The position numbers were made by a program, and so were the translations under genes. Positions 11,212-23,586 of a stretch of 64,000 nucleotides of DNA are shown here, piece by piece. Origin of the DNA: Gonapodya prolifera JEL478 (lineage: Eukaryota; Monoblepharomycota; Monoblepharidomycetes; Monoblepharidales; Gonapodyaceae); assembly GCA_001574975.1 (NCBI GenBank), contig KQ965736.1:848910-912909 (forward strand), read 5' to 3'. Numbering within the stretch: the first letter of the stretch is position 1; every line of letters begins with the position of its first letter. Below the pieces are notes generated by a model that was not told the DNA's origin, did no database searches, and saw only the letters and a program-made list of their open reading frames with translations.

Positions 11212-12668
11212 TTATTCTCCCTCCACCTTGAGCAACGAGTACACAGGCGCGTCGAGCGCCGCTGCGCCCTTGAGGTCGACCAGCTCAACGACAAAGAGGT
11301 AGCGTACGGTAGTGCCGCCGCAGAGGCGGACAAGTTCGCCAGCAGCTTTGGCGGAGCCTGGGTGGGGTGCGAGTGGTGAGGATGGGGAAGGAAAGACATT
11401 TCAAACACTGCATAGGCTTCGGGGCATACTAGCTCCATTCCCGTCAGTTGGCCCCACAGTCTCACGCGAAGCTCACTCAGCCCGCCCTCACCACCCCAAG
11501 CACTACTTAACTCACCTCCGGTTGCAATCAAATCATCCACTACGACGACATTCTGCCCCTTCTCAACGGCATCCTTAGCCAGCTCGAACTCGTCCACGCC
11601 ATACTCCTTGACGTATCGCGCGACATGCACGTCACCGGGGAGTTTGCCGCGCTTGCGGATGGGAACGAAGGCGCAGCCCAACCGGAGGGCGAGGATAGGG
11701 CCTGGGAGAGGCGACCGGCGACAGGGGTTAGGGGCCAAAATGGGGAATAGGCGAAAGGTGAGAAAGAAAGCCGATATAAAGGAGACAACTGGACTCACCG
11801 AGGAGGAACCCGCGGGCGTCGAGGCCTGATGATGGGACAAAAGAGGTTAGGAAATTGTGTGTAAGCAGTGTGTCCCCACGAGCGACGAACGGCGCCCAAA
11901 GATGTCATGCAGAGCAATCAAGATGTGAGAGCAGTGAAGTACTGGACCATTGTACCACCTTAACCACATGTTCCCACGAGGTTGACATTGCCTGCTCTCT
12001 CCGACCCGCCAACTCCATTTGTCACCGTTTCCAAATGCTCCATCACCTAATCTACACATTTTGCCCACTCCCCAATTGTCTTGTCCCACCTGCAACTGTT
12101 TTAACACGCCTCGCTGCCCGTCAACTCCAAAGTACCCTCCGACCGTCCTGCCATTCCACCATCCCAAACTCACCCGCAATAACATCCACCTTTGGCAAAC
12201 CCGACGACACGAGGTGGTGGACAAAGTTGGTGATGAGGATTTCAACGGCAAGCGGGTCTTTGAAAAGGGGCGTGAAGTCTTGGAACATGATGCCCTGGTG
12301 GTTGAGGACGGGTAGGTGTGATGGAAAGCGGTGAAATGAAAACCATGAGGTACGGCGAAGGGAAAACACGGTCATTGATCGTCGAATCATTGGTGCGCGG
12401 GAAGCGGGAACCGGGTTATGGCCACTGGGAAACGCAACACGCACCTTGATGGGAAAGTCCGGGACAATCCGCATTTTCTTCTTGATGTACTGCAGTCCCA
12501 CACCGTACCCCAATCCCCATCGTTGCGATCGGCCACGAGGGGTGTTTTAATGTCAACGAAAACAACAGTCAGTCAATCTCCCCTCCCCATGCCCCCATCC
12601 CGCGATCGGGGGTGCAAAAAAGCACGTACGGCAATGTCCTGCGGCGTGTCGTCGTGGTGGGATGCCAT
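11212..12668 (-). CDS. APT1: Adenine phosphoribosyltransferase
   Basis: Purine salvage: adenine + PRPP to AMP + pyrophosphate, a cytosolic homodimer. Exons: 12630-12668, 12445-12489, 12174-12294, 11799-11825, 11516-11701, 11212-11357. They sum to 564 nt (187 aa, usual size for the family) with all phases consistent. N-terminus [13 protein letters not shown], then [38 protein letters not shown] (a 27-nt exon), [19 protein letters not shown], and the PRPP-binding signature [12 protein letters not shown]. The C-terminus is [17 protein letters not shown]. The ATG at 12668 gives the typical short leader. Tail-to-tail with the phosphodiesterase gene. Confidence 0.95.
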
Positions 12669-12965
12669 CGTCTGTCAGGGGTGTGTTGAACGAGGTTCTG
12701 GAGAACGGGGACGGGGAAGGTGGGACCCCAGTTCGTGGCGCGGCAGCGCACGTGGCTGATGAGGGTTGTAATTGAATTGGAATATTGTGGTATAATATGT
12801 ACATCTCATGATATCAAGCGCAAGGCAACTTCAAGACCACTAGGTACATGTTGTGTGGGCTCTCCCTCTTGCAACCACGTGATATCGAGTCGATTTTCGA
12901 AATCAAAACCGATAAAAAATTGTTCGGTACATCATCATGGTGTATCAAGACTCAAAACGCCAATT

Positions 12966-13508
12966 TCAAATTTCGAATTCGTCGCTGTCGTCGCCAAGAA
13001 ACGCTGCCGCGAGAATCTCCAAGTCTGGTCGAGTCGGTCCTTCCTGCTTCTCCGTACCAGCGTCCGGTGCACAGTCCAGACAGACAAGCTCCTTGACGAG
13101 AGTGGCTTTGGAGTCCAGATCGGCGTTGAGGATTTTGAAAAGTGAAGGACGGGGGAAGGACCATGGAGCACATGCTTTCTGGCAACGGCTGCAAGGGAAG
13201 AGTCCGGTTGCAGGTTCGATATCCGGGAGCAGTCGCAAAAAGGAAGGGTCTTCGTCCGGTCCAAGCTGGTGGGCAAGAAACACCCCCAAGATTCTGTTCA
13301 CGTGATTTGCGAACACCAGCGGGCTATTCCATTCGTCCTCTGTCGGTGCCAAGTTCCGCAACGTCAGCATCTCCTCTGCCTTTCTCCTTTTTTCCGCGGA
13401 CGGGCGATGGTGCGCTGGTTGTGGTGGGTGGGTGGGTGAGAGCGGTGGTCGGCCGCTCCTAAGCCATTCAGGAGATTGATTCCTGCCTTGATACGACAAA
13501 GAGTTCAT
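12966..13508 (-). CDS. Hypothetical protein, 180 aa, with CxxC pairs
   Basis: Not recognised. A single open frame from ATG 13508 to the stop at 12966. The first ~45 residues are Pro/His/Ser-rich and low-complexity, so the true start or a 5' intron may lie inside. The middle (LVFANHVNRILGVFLAHQLG, FLRLLPDI) looks helical. The C-terminal part has FPCSRCQKAC and, 40 residues later, LVCLDCAP, a possible zinc-binding set. Some fungal F-box proteins have similar Cys clusters behind the F-box, but no F-box is visible here. The tail is acidic (GDDSDEFEI). It lies between APRT and a decayed LRR-like locus on the same strand, and may be a remnant or relative of that locus. Confidence 0.45.
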   Translation of the reverse strand: MNSLSYQGRNQSPEWLRSGRPPLSPTHPPQPAHHRPSAEKRRKAEEMLTLRNLAPTEDEWNSPLVFANHVNRILGVFLAHQLGPDEDPSFLRLLPDIEPATGLFPCSRCQKACAPWSFPRPSLFKILNADLDSKATLVKELVCLDCAPDAGTEKQEGPTRPDLEILAAAFLGDDSDEFEI

Positions 13509-13843
13509 GCGTGATGCTTTAATGGCGAGCTCTCATGCTTCGGAGTTCCCTTTTGCCGGAAAATTGGAAGTGTTACTTCACTTTGCATTTTTGCCGCATC
13601 TTCAAAACCAATACGATTACACTTGTCCAGCGCTTTGTCGCAAGTCTCTGCCAAGAGAACGTCGTCCTGTTGCTCCCCGAAACTCCAAGTCAGATGCAGA
13701 GTCCCAATTTATATAGAGAGGCCAATCGAAGGGTAGAGAGAAAAAGACGAATATTGTATTGTGTAGTTTCATGCGTGCTCTAAAGATCACTCTTGATATT
13801 ACGCAAAAGCCCACGTTTTTGTGTTCAACTTTTTAAAAGAGCA
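13509..13843. other. Intergenic, AT-richer, nothing recognised
   Basis: Between the CxxC hypothetical and the LRR-like pseudogene. Only short unsupported frames. Confidence 0.35.
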
Positions 13844-15335
13844 TCACAGCCAGCAATTTTCCACCAAGCAATGCGTGTCCCACATTCCAGCGCAAAAGAT
13901 TGCAAAACGAGGCCTGCATTTTTCTCCAATGTCCTGTCGTGTTTCGTGGCGGTAAACCATTCCTCCAAACAATGAGGTGCGCTTGCAGGAGGTCGTGTTT
14001 CGGGTGCATATGCGGTCCACAAAGAAGTTGCACCGTTGTTGCAAAATTTTCGATCTCAGAATCGTCTGGAGGAAGCGAGTTTGGTCCCGGAGGTCTGCTG
14101 GGTTTGTGGTCGGTACATATTCCTCCACATCCCCATGCAACCGTTCATTGCAGAGATCAATGTTCATGACCAGATGGTGCAGTGCGGGAAACATGCGTTT
14201 TAAGCACTGCACGCAGTCCTCCATAGATGGAGATGGGTCTTTTGTACTTGAGATGTGCATTGCTTCACCGTCAGGGCCCACAACCACGACAATTTCGCGC
14301 TCGACGCTGTGGGACTTTGAATAGACGGTGTCTCCCACAAAGATATGCAATATTTGCATCTTGTCAAATGTCATCCCCGGCAGTTACGCATCGGCCAGCA
14401 TCCTCAAGTCGAGCACTCCGAGTTCGGTGAGGTTGGTGAACACGTTGCTTCCAACATTCTCCACGTGTCGTCTCCAAACGTTGGGACCACCAACGAGCGT
14501 AGGGACAAGCACACATTCAAGTCGTTGTCGTCGTCTCGAGCATACTGGTGATGAAGGAACTGATCAATGTCAAGAACCCAAGGGCATGGCAAAGTTGAGC
14601 CAACAAGAGATTGCAGGTTGGGAAAATTGCGGGACAGAACCTCCAGAAGAAGCCCCGCAGGGACCCGCGTCAATTGTGGAAAGTCTTGACGCGGATCACT
14701 CCGAATATCCAGATCCAGCGTGGTGATGCGAGGCAAGGAACGAGTGTTGGCAACATCGCGGAGGAATGGAACCAGCTGATCAGCGACTCCCGCGTCTTGC
14801 ACTTGCACCCGCAACGTGCGCACCGCTGCGAGCACGCACGCAAACTTTCGCGAAGCTACAAGACGGGCGCTCGTTCGTCATGGCACGCCGGGAGGCACAG
14901 AGTGTCGACGACAACGACCAACCGGTTTTCCGCGTCCACAGAGCACAACCAGCTCTGTCGTGGTCATCTCGAAGAGACGGCAGGATGTGGACGTTGACGA
15001 TGGTCGTGCAAAACTCCTTCACGGCGGGGTCCACGGCCTGGATCAGGGCGTTGACGGGGATAACGCCGACACGGCGGCCCATACGACCCGTCCGTTGGCG
15101 TCCGTGATGGCCACGAACATGTCTTCGACTCGAACAAGAGGGAACTTTGGAGGCTAGGATGGATGTCCTCGTTCGACGACCATGGTGCAGCGGACTGCAT
15201 CACGGAAGCCGTGGCAGTCCGGGATGGCATCGGCGGCGGTGCGACGGAGATGGCGCGAAAGAAACGGGATGGTCTTGTAGAAGGATCGTGGGGGGAGGAA
15301 TCGCAAAACGCGGCGGAATCAAGGTTTTCATACAC
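13844..15335 (-). pseudogene. Decayed leucine-rich-repeat-like gene with frameshifts and in-frame stops
   Basis: Coding-like blocks on the minus strand switch frame within a few bases and are cut by stops that no plausible intron removes. From 5' to 3': VEDMFVAITDANGRVVWAAV near 15090; a shift to VNALIQAVDPAVKEFCTTIV near 15040; a shift to EMTTTELVVLCGRGKPVG near 14960; a TGA near 14880; then a long frame (VRTLRVQVQDAGVAD, LPRITTLDLDI, SLRSLVVPTFGDDTW) down to about 14470; a shift to FTNLTELGVLDLRMLADA; a TAA near 14397; and finally MTFDKMQILHIFVGD onward to the stop at 13844. The Leu spacing resembles the RNI/LRR region of fungal F-box proteins, but no F-box was found. Sequencing or assembly error is the alternative explanation. 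Confidence 0.55.
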
Positions 15336-15666
15336 TGTTGGTGTTCCTTTCAGGTGGCTGCCGCGTCCAACTGCTGAACACTGAAACGGTTGGACCCAAG
15401 AGTGGGCACACGATTCGCTGTCAAGATTATGGTGTTGGCACTCGTATGTTGTTGTAAATATGCGTTAATTTGGATTGGACAATAACAAACAGCGAAGAAT
15501 ACACTCTGTGGCCTGCCTGGGTTTCCTGTGGCCTCGACCTCACTCGCCCTCCCCGTTTGCCCTTGTTTGCCCTCTCTTGCTTGAGACATAAAAGAAACCG
15601 CTGCACAACTCCGCATTGTGGTCCCATTAGACCAGCACAGAATACCCCGCTGCCGTCGACCTTACA
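15336..15666. other. Intergenic, probable promoter of the F-box-like gene
   Basis: Between the 5' edge of the pseudogene and the F-box-like gene start. Pyrimidine-rich near 15530-15600. No motif is claimed. Confidence 0.35.
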
Positions 15667-17900
15667 ATGGCCACCTGTCTGCCCTCCGACGTGCTGGTCA
15701 ACATCTTCGTGCGGGTCAACTTCCCAACGAGTTTCACGCAGACTTGCAGGGCATTCAGACGGGTCGCTGCGGTGGGTGGTTGTCCTGGATGGCTCTTCTC
15801 TGCTGCCAGCTGACTGGACATTTTCGCCTTCACCCCACTGCCTTCTGTGGTACCCCAACCAAATGAATTCACACACTCCTCTACACCTCCACTCTCCCAT
15901 CCCCAGGACACGCTCGCTCGCAAGCGCTGGCTCCTCTTCCGCTACCGCCGGACTTCTCTGGCACACCAGCTGCTCTTCCGCCACGCGCAGCTGCTGCTCC
16001 CGACCGCACCGGGATCTCCCGCGGAACTGCTCGACTGGATTTGCCAATCCCACCCCTCTGGCCCCGCTCTCCAGATCACGCCTCCCTCCCGCTTCACCTT
16101 GCAGACCTTTTTCCGCGCACTCTCAATCTCAACAACCGGAAACTGGGTGCAATCCCCCTTCCGCATCGAATGGCTCGCATCCCTCCCCGACGGCGTTCGA
16201 GGCCGCACGGCGCACGCTCTGGCCACGACGGTGCTGTCTCTCGCGCACCGGATCTACGGCCCCGACCTCGGTGACGTCTTCTCGGACGACCTGCATCGCT
16301 TCTGCTCCATCCTGCAACGCAACGACCCCTACACGCATGACTCAGGCATGCGCGTGCGCACGGACAGATCGCCCTTTGTGTGGACGCTGCTTGTGGAACG
16401 GGACCCCATCGACGAGGCACAGCTTGCCGAACTGCGCTCGCTCGTCCTCGACGCTCGCTTCGCTCCCACACCTCTGGGCCTCACGTCTCCCGTCGAACTT
16501 TCCCTCCTCCTCTGGGACGCCGCCTCCTTGCCGGACCCGTGCATCCTCTCCGCCCTGATCCAAAACTGGTGCCCCACCAACCTCAACACGGAACACATTC
16601 TGTCACAAGGCTTCATCCACTGGCCCGAAATCCCCACGTTCGACCATCTCGCCACCACGCTGCTCTCGTCCCTGCCCGTCGACGCCACAACCTTCAAAAG
16701 CGTGTTCTCCACCGTCGCCGCCCAGGTCGGCTCCGTCCTCGCTTCGTACCCCACATCCCGCGTGACGACCACATTCCACCCGAACCCGACCGCACACAAC
16801 TTATTCTCCGCCCTGCGCACCCTCGCCTCCCACGCCTCGTCCTCTGCGGACCTGTCCTTCCCGGACCTCTGCCTCGCTCACGTGCGGAAACATGGGTTCA
16901 CCAAGGGATGTATCGTCGAGACGCTCTCCATCGCGGCGCACTGGGACATTGTCGCAGCCGTTCCCGACGCGCAGCTGGGCACCGGGATGGCAGTGATGGT
17001 CGGCACACGCATCATGGACGAGATGCACTCCGGCGCGGGGGCCGGTGATCGCGAAATGCTGCGCAAGGCGCTGGCGTTCCCCTTCCGGTACGTGGACTTG
17101 TTTCCGTTTCGTACATTCTTTCCCGTAATGTATCCCGTAATGTATATTCACACGGTCGCTGTTTCACCTCCTCCAGCTTCGTACCCCGCCACCTTCCCGC
17201 GACACACCCCCTCCTGCCACACACATTGACGCTCCTCCTGCGCACGGCCACCAACTGCCTTGTACCATTCCCCCTTGCCCCACGGCGGGTAACGATCTCC
17301 GCCTCCTCGGGCGGGGAGAACCTCGCCGGGTGCGTGCACCACTACGCCAAAGCGGGGATCGTTCCCCCGCGAGAGGAGATGGAGAAGCTTGCGGCCGCCG
17401 TGGAGCAGGCGGGAGCCGATGCCCAGACGCCGGGCGGCCTGCCCCGCGTGGCATTTAAGGTGCTGCGCTCCGTGGAGCACGTTATGCGTGTTAAGGAGAA
17501 GGAAGCGCTCGAGAGCGAGGCGTCGGGAACAGAAGCGGCACCGCCAGCGTATGTGCAGCCGCACAACAGGGAAGACGTCGTGGAGTCGGAGGACGCCTTC
17601 TTTTCGCTTCTGGACGACGTGGAGGAGGCTGTGGCTCCCGCCATCGCTGCCGCATCCGCCGCCACCGCATCTGTCGACATGGACGATTTTGAAGACGGCT
17701 TCCTCTCCCTCCTTGACGGCCCACCCTCCGACACCGCCGCCGCCGATTCTGGATGGCACGAGACGACCGAACTGGGGTACTTGGCACTTCTCGACAAGGC
17801 CGACGCAGCACTTGCAGGTCCCAGCACCGTCGGGGGTAAACCAGAGGACGACGAGGCGCGGGAGTGGTGGGAGGGCTTCTCCGGGATGTTTGAAGAGTAA
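15667..17900 (+). CDS. F-box-like protein with three C-terminal acidic LLD repeats
   Basis: Exons 15667-15771, 15907-17087 and 17177-17900 sum to 2010 nt (669 aa) with consistent phases (GCG|GAC; CG|C). The N-terminus MATCLPSDVLVNIFVRVNF...CRAFRRVAA has the spacing of an F-box (LPxxVLxxIF.....Cr.F), the Skp1-binding part of an SCF ubiquitin ligase adaptor. That function is inferred from the motif alone. The large middle region is helical and Leu-rich with no family I recognise. The C-terminal third is acidic and disordered and carries EDAFFSLLDD, EDGFLSLLDG and ELGYLALLDK, then EWWEGFSGMFEE before the stop. An ATG further upstream in another frame gives no domain. Convergent with the 1000-aa coiled-coil gene. 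Confidence 0.75.
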
Positions 17901-18377
17901 TGTGGTGATGGTGGACGGACTTTGGAAGGTGATGATACCATAATTAATATAATTTATGTGCGGTCTGGCACCGAAATGATTTTGATGTAGAATGGAGATT
18001 AACTATAATCCAAACGTTAATTATGCCACTTGCGACCACCTTTGAAATGCTTGATCGCGACCATGAACCAGGGCACCAGAAGGGAAACACTTTTCAGTGT
18101 CGGGCTCGGCATTTGCTCTGTCCTCTTCACCGGGCGTGGTGGTTCTGGATAATTCTCGGAACGGGAGGTTCCGTGCCGGTCGAACGATCGTCGATTTGGT
18201 GAGTCGATAGTTCACACCACTCGTCACCCAAAACATGGCAGATTCCTTCGTCAAACGAGTAACGCGAATGTATAAAGGGGTATAAACCCAACAAGTCTCT
18301 TGACCCTAAATTTAAAAATACACTGCATGCATGAATTACGCCCTTGGTTCATTCCTCGTGGGTGTGTGGTGGTATGC
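17901..18377. other. Convergent intergenic region
   Basis: A gap of 477 bp between the stops of the F-box-like gene and the coiled-coil gene. An AT-rich stretch at about 17935-18020 may hold polyadenylation signals. No gene is supported; the minus frame 18021-18254 has no motif or splice context. Confidence 0.4.
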
Positions 18378-21300
18378 CTATGCCCGGCTGTTTCGCGATG
18401 CTTTTGCCCGTCCCCCCGTTGTGTCATTCGAGGTCGCTTGACGGAGTTTCTCCGTGAGCGCCTCGTTCTCGGTGACGAGCTCGTCCCTCGTGCTACAGGT
18501 AGAAAACAACGAATATGGAAGTGTCAGTACAAGAAAGTCTTCGCCAACGTGGGCCGCACCAAGAACAACTCACCGCTCCAATTCAGCAAGTTGACCTGTC
18601 AGGTCGTCTACCACAGCCATGTACGCATCGTGGTTCTGGTGCATCTGTTGCGCGATCGCCGGATACAACATTCGTTAGAATTCTGTTCCAGTACCAAACC
18701 TTTGGGACACTTACCCGCTGGTACATGGTCGCGTTTCCAAGTAGGAGCGTCCGCACAGTACTGACAGCGTTTTCGGCCTCTTGATACGTTTTCAAGTCGA
18801 ACGCCACGTCGGTGGTGGTGCTCGCGTCCCGAGTCTCGGAACGAGAGAGTTGAGCTTCTGCTTCAATCAGTCGCTCGCGAAGCGTTGAAAGATCGGCAAT
18901 GAGAGCCTGGTTCTCGGAACCACGGCTGCGGACCTGCGCGGTCAGCTGCGCATCGTTGGGGTATCAGCACGCCGGACAACTTCAAACACCAGAACGGCGG
19001 CGACAGGTGCCTCACTCACCTCATCACACTCTCGCATTACCCCCGCCATTTCGTCCACCAGCTCGACGAGCTTTTCCTCCGCCCTTTTTGTCTTTTCTTC
19101 CGCGATGAGCCGGTTGGTTTCCTCCCGAAATGCCTTGGCCTCGGACAACTCCAGCTTCTCATCAAGCTCGTTCATGGACCGGCGTAGATTTCGTGCTTCC
19201 TCTTGAGCCTGCCGACGTTCCTCACATACTCGCTGATACTCCGTTGGTTCGATCCAGTGTTGTCGGTCCGCAAGCTGTGTGATAAGCTCGTGCGCTTCTT
19301 CAATTTCCTTGGTAGCTTGCTCCATGTCCAAACGAGCCGCATCTCGCTCCACCCGAAGAAGTGCTACCTCTTCTGATCGTCGCTGGTCCTGCGCTGAGAG
19401 TCGCCCTTCCCATTCTACTTTGGCAGCAGCCTCGGCCTCTGTTCGAACTTGGGTAACTTCCCCGATTCTTTGCCTCTCGAGGTCTCGGATTTTCACGCTA
19501 TAATCGCGCACCACAAGCTGATGTCTTGACTTCAGTTCCCCGAGTTCCTTCTTCACAGCCTCGCGATCGCGCGCCACAGCCTCAAGCTCAGACAGCGCAC
19601 TCTGATATCGTCGATCTGTGTCCGCCTTTGCCTTGACCGCGAGCTCCGCTTCTCTCTCCAGACGCGAGAGATCCCCAAGCACAGCGTCTGTCTTCGCCTT
19701 GGCAGCCCGCTCTGCTTCCCCCACACGTTCGCGCTGCTCAACAATCTCCGCCCGCGCCTTCTCCGCATCCTCTTTACTTTTCGCCACTTCCTTCAAAGTC
19801 ACACGCAACGCCTCTTTCGTCCGCTCCAAGTCCCTTTCGGCCTCGTTGAGAGCTATCCTAAGTCTCTGACACTCTCGCTCGGCATCCTTCAATGCCACTT
19901 TGAATCGCTCTATTTCCTTCATTACGCCGGCACTTTCATCCAGCTGCTTCCGAATAAAGTCTGCGCTTTGTTGCGCTGCCGTCAGCTCACTCGTCAGCTG
20001 ATCAATCCTTTGACTTCTTTCTGACGCTACGGCTTCAGCACACTGTTTTTGTTCTGCCAGGGCTGCGTACTGCGATTCTTTTGTCACTACGAGACGCTCA
20101 AGTTCGGCGATACGTGCAGAAAGAGAGTCATCAGGTCGTGTCGTGGGTTGGGTATTGCGATTGTCGAAGGTGGGAAGATTCAGTTTACTGATCCGTTCCA
20201 ACGACGCCCCCCAATCATGCTTGGTTAAGAGTCCGTTCAAGTCTGACGCTTGGGTAGAGTTGTCCGGTGAGCCGGTGGTTAGTTCTTCCAGGGCCAAGAG
20301 AGATTCAGGATCGGACGAAGGTGGGCTCGAAGCGCGATCTCCCGCGGGCGGCCCGAGTGAAGATGCTGCAAACACCTGATCGAGAGTAAACGCCAAACGG
20401 TCGGGCTTGGATTCCGCTATTAATGCAGGCTTCGTAATTGGGCGCGATCGAGAAGATGGTGGCGACGCTGAAGGTAGACGCCGTCGAGGAGATAGTTTGT
20501 ATGGGTGAGGAGTTGGGCGTGGAGGTGAAGTACGGGGTCGAGACGTTGCCTTGCACAAAAATGTCAAAATACATGAAGAACGGGAGCAGTTTCTCTTGTA
20601 GTGCTTACCTTGTGGGAGACAGCGGCCCTTCTATCGGAAGAATGTTTCTTTTCCACCTCAACACTGGACCGTCGCTTTTTGACGTCAAGTTCTGGTCCAG
20701 CCAGATTTGTGGTGATGGGTCCCATTGTACTGGTCGCTTCACCGGACGACATTGCTGGGTTCTCCGTGTTGTCGCGATCTTCCCGACTGGTCCTGGCGTC
20801 GTCAAATACGTTGAATGGTCTTTTTAATTGAGCCGAAGTGAGAGCCACTGTTACCGTAGAGGGATTGCTGGTTGAGATGGCGGGGGGATGGAAATTAAGT
20901 CCGCCGGTAGACAGGGGTCGTGCTGAAATCTGGGTCGTTTTGCCATGAGTTCCGGTGAGGGAGGAGGCACGAGTGAGAGAAGTCTGCCGACGACGATCAG
21001 GTAGTACAGATGGTACCGTGCGAGTTTTGGCAGATGGAGAACGAGGAGAGGTGGGGGAGGGAGCTGTAGTGGTGGGGCGTTCAGTTGCGCGCGATTGAGG
21101 AACCGGTCGCGGCTCCGTCTGTCCAAGGGAGGTAGATGTGCGGTCGCTTGCTGATGTAGAAATTTGGGGGAATACCCGCAGTGTCGTGGATGGGTTTGTG
21201 CCAGCATGAGAAGGTCTCGTCGAAAGATCGCGGGCAGGAGGTGTGGGTGGCCGACCAACAGTGATTCCAGTTGGGGTGGGAGGCCGGGTGCTGCCAAAAC

Positions 21301-21887
21301 CGGTTGGAGTTGGAGTTCGGCCGGGAACCCGCTTCTCCGGAGATCGCTTTGAGTTGCCACTGTCGCCACCGGAGTTTGACCCCAGAGAGTTACGGCTTGT
21401 GTTCGGGTTTGTCGTGTCCCCAAGAGGGACCCGTTGTGCAATGGGGGCATATGTTGCCGAAGGTCTGGTGGACGGGTTCCAGTGCCGTTCAGGTTTCTGA
21501 GGGCCAGAAATTCGCGTGGTGAGTTGGAGGACTAAACCGGTAGACTCTCTCAAGCGCCAGGGAAACTTCCATCGGAATATATCCTCGGGTGGGCCAAGAT
21601 GGCTATTCCACTTCACTTCTTCAATTTCATTGTGATTTTCCATTGTACAAACGACTACCGCCTCGCCCGATGATCCAACCATGAAGAAGCTTGGGCAAAG
21701 TGGGCACGGTGAACCTCACCTTTCGGTCGGGGTCCGTGCTCCCTCGGACCTTCTTGCTCTGTAAATACTCTAGCAGTTTCGCCGCACGATTATTGCTAGC
21801 GTCCCCATTGGAGTCGCCGCTCAGCGGTTTGGTCTTCGTGAGCGGCGCTTTGGGCGGCACATTCTCGTTGCCCACGATGGCTTCCAT
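18378..21887 (-). CDS. Large coiled-coil protein, 1000 aa, function unknown
   Basis: Six exons: 21720-21887, 20609-21496, 19020-20549, 18715-18945, 18574-18644, 18378-18492. They sum to 3003 nt (1000 aa) with matching phases, so the model is well supported. The start MEAIVGNENVPPKAPL is followed by about 350 residues of Ser/Thr/Pro/Arg-rich disorder with repeated TPTG/RPPTP stretches. Then about 480 residues of almost unbroken coiled coil (ELERLVVTKESQYAALAEQK, ERFKVALKDAERECQRLR and so on) reach the C-terminal exons (ALIADLSTLRERLIEAEAQL, HDAYMAVVDDLTGQLAELER). The C-terminus is short and basic. A disordered basic N-terminus plus long coiled coil is common in spindle, centrosome and cytoskeletal scaffolds, but I see no signature that assigns a family. 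Confidence 0.8.
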
Positions 21888-22042
21888 CGACGGAAATCAG
21901 GTGAGGATCACTGTAAATCGGTGTGGCGGAACACGATGGAGGATAATCGGAGCGTGTGGGGTGTTGAATCCTCGTATGTTTGGGTTCGACTTTGGTCGCC
22001 AAAATGGGTGCATGGGCCTCGCCCTCGGGTTTGGCCACAAAA

Positions 22043-23437
22043 TTAAGTTTCCTTAATTACACGAACTACGACGTGCCAGCCTGTTCCATCACCGCATGAA
22101 ATTCCACTAACAGCACCCCTTTCTTTTCCCAAGTCCACAGGTTGCCACGTTCCCTCGTTTTGACTCGTGTTCCTCTCCATTTCCATCCCCATGCCTTTCC
22201 ACCACACTCTCGCCTTGTTTTCCTTGCGATCTGAAGCGAGTACAACAGCTGTCATATGCTCTCCACAGGCGATAAGGTCCACGGGCTCATCCAGCGGGCC
22301 GCGTACCAGACATGGAATCGTTGCGTCTGATTGGTCTTCGTCTGGGGGATTTCAAACCATTCATAAGCTTCGAATCGAGAATTGCAGGACTCCGCCTTCC
22401 ATTTCTTGGCTTGCATTCTTACCCTGTGCAACCTTTTCGTCTCGTCCATGACTCCGTCCCTCCCACCACGCTTGCTTGCGGGCAGTACCCAGCGAATGTT
22501 TTCCAGAAGCATACAACTCTCCATTGTTGTCGGACCATACAGAGAAAAGACCACCAGCCGCGCATCTTGGCAAATCAACTCCCGCAAGTGCTTCGATTTC
22601 TCGGGGATCTTCTGTTTGCGGATTGAACGGTCCCGACACCACCCCTCCGTCACCAAGCTGACCATGAAGCCCTCCTACTGCCCCAAGGCGAAGAGCCAGT
22701 GGGGCTTCGTTTTTGCTCTTGGGTAAAAGGAGTGCATGATGGGGTCCCGCAACAAGGCCGCTCATCTCGATGGAAAATGTCCTAAGTAGACGAAGGGAAA
22801 CCAAAGGCGACAAAGAAAATAGTGTTGTACCCCCAGAACGCAAGTCGATTGACGAAAGAGTGCATCGCCCATCAACAGAGAGCGTGAACAGGAAATCACC
22901 GCTCTGCTGCACGTTTGCGACAGATGAAGCCACACGAACTGCAAAAACGCTCTCTCCTGTACTTATTTTAGGATTGGAGGAGCTTGTACTCGAATTCCGC
23001 GTGTTGTCGTTTCGTTTGTCGCTCGTTTGAGAGAGCAAATAAACGGTTCCCGCAGAGTCCAAAATCACAACTGAAAGCTTTCCCCGGGCTGGTTTCAACT
23101 CCTTTATCTCGCTTATCTCTCGTGGGATCTCGTAATACGTCGGCAGATGCCCACGTTCACCCTCCAGTGTCAGATCCGAGGGCAGACGTCGCGTTTTGCT
23201 CAGCTCATCCCATCCCCAGACCATCAGCCAGATGCCATCAGTGTCGTGTGCTCTGTCTTCCAAAATGGAAATTCGCCCTTTCCCCCACACGTAAGTAGAC
23301 TCCCAGGAGGACGAGATTCCCATCCCGTCGTCTGACTCGATCAGGAGATTGGGGTTTGGGCAAGAGGGAGCGAGCAGTGAATTTTTGCCACACTGGCCAA
23401 AAGAATTGGAGCCGAAAGAGAAAACTGCGTGCTTCAT
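22043..23437 (-). CDS. RCC1-repeat-like beta-propeller protein
   Basis: Exons 22423-23437 and 22043-22341 sum to 1314 nt (437 aa), with a phase-1 junction joining VAQ to DEDQSDATIPCLVRG. Features of RCC1 blades are visible: MKHAVFSFGSNSFGQCG at the start, WLMVWGWDELS, LLPKSKNEAP, LGAVGGLHGQLGDGG, AAGGLFSVWSDNNGELYASG, VDLIACGEHMTAVVL and GISCGDGTGWHVVVRV. RCC1-like propellers act as guanine-nucleotide exchange factors or binding scaffolds. The substrate cannot be inferred. The chosen ATG at 23437 places the first blade at the N-terminus; an upstream in-frame ATG at 23506 adds 23 residues. Divergent from the TMEM94-like gene with a 149-bp gap. Confidence 0.75.
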
Positions 23438-23586
23438 CGTCGATTCATTGCGAACAGAGGATAACTGTGGTCGTGTCCCCACTCCACCTTTGGTCACACA
23501 CGACAACTCGACGCAACGCTGGAAGTTCGAAACACTGAAGCATTTTCCTGAATTCTAGCAAGCAAAACCCGTTGAAACAAGCGGGT
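23438..23586. promoter_or_regulatory. Short divergent promoter, RCC1-like / TMEM94-like
   Basis: Only 149 bp separate two divergent start codons, so both promoters must lie in or overlap this interval. No specific element is claimed. Confidence 0.4.
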
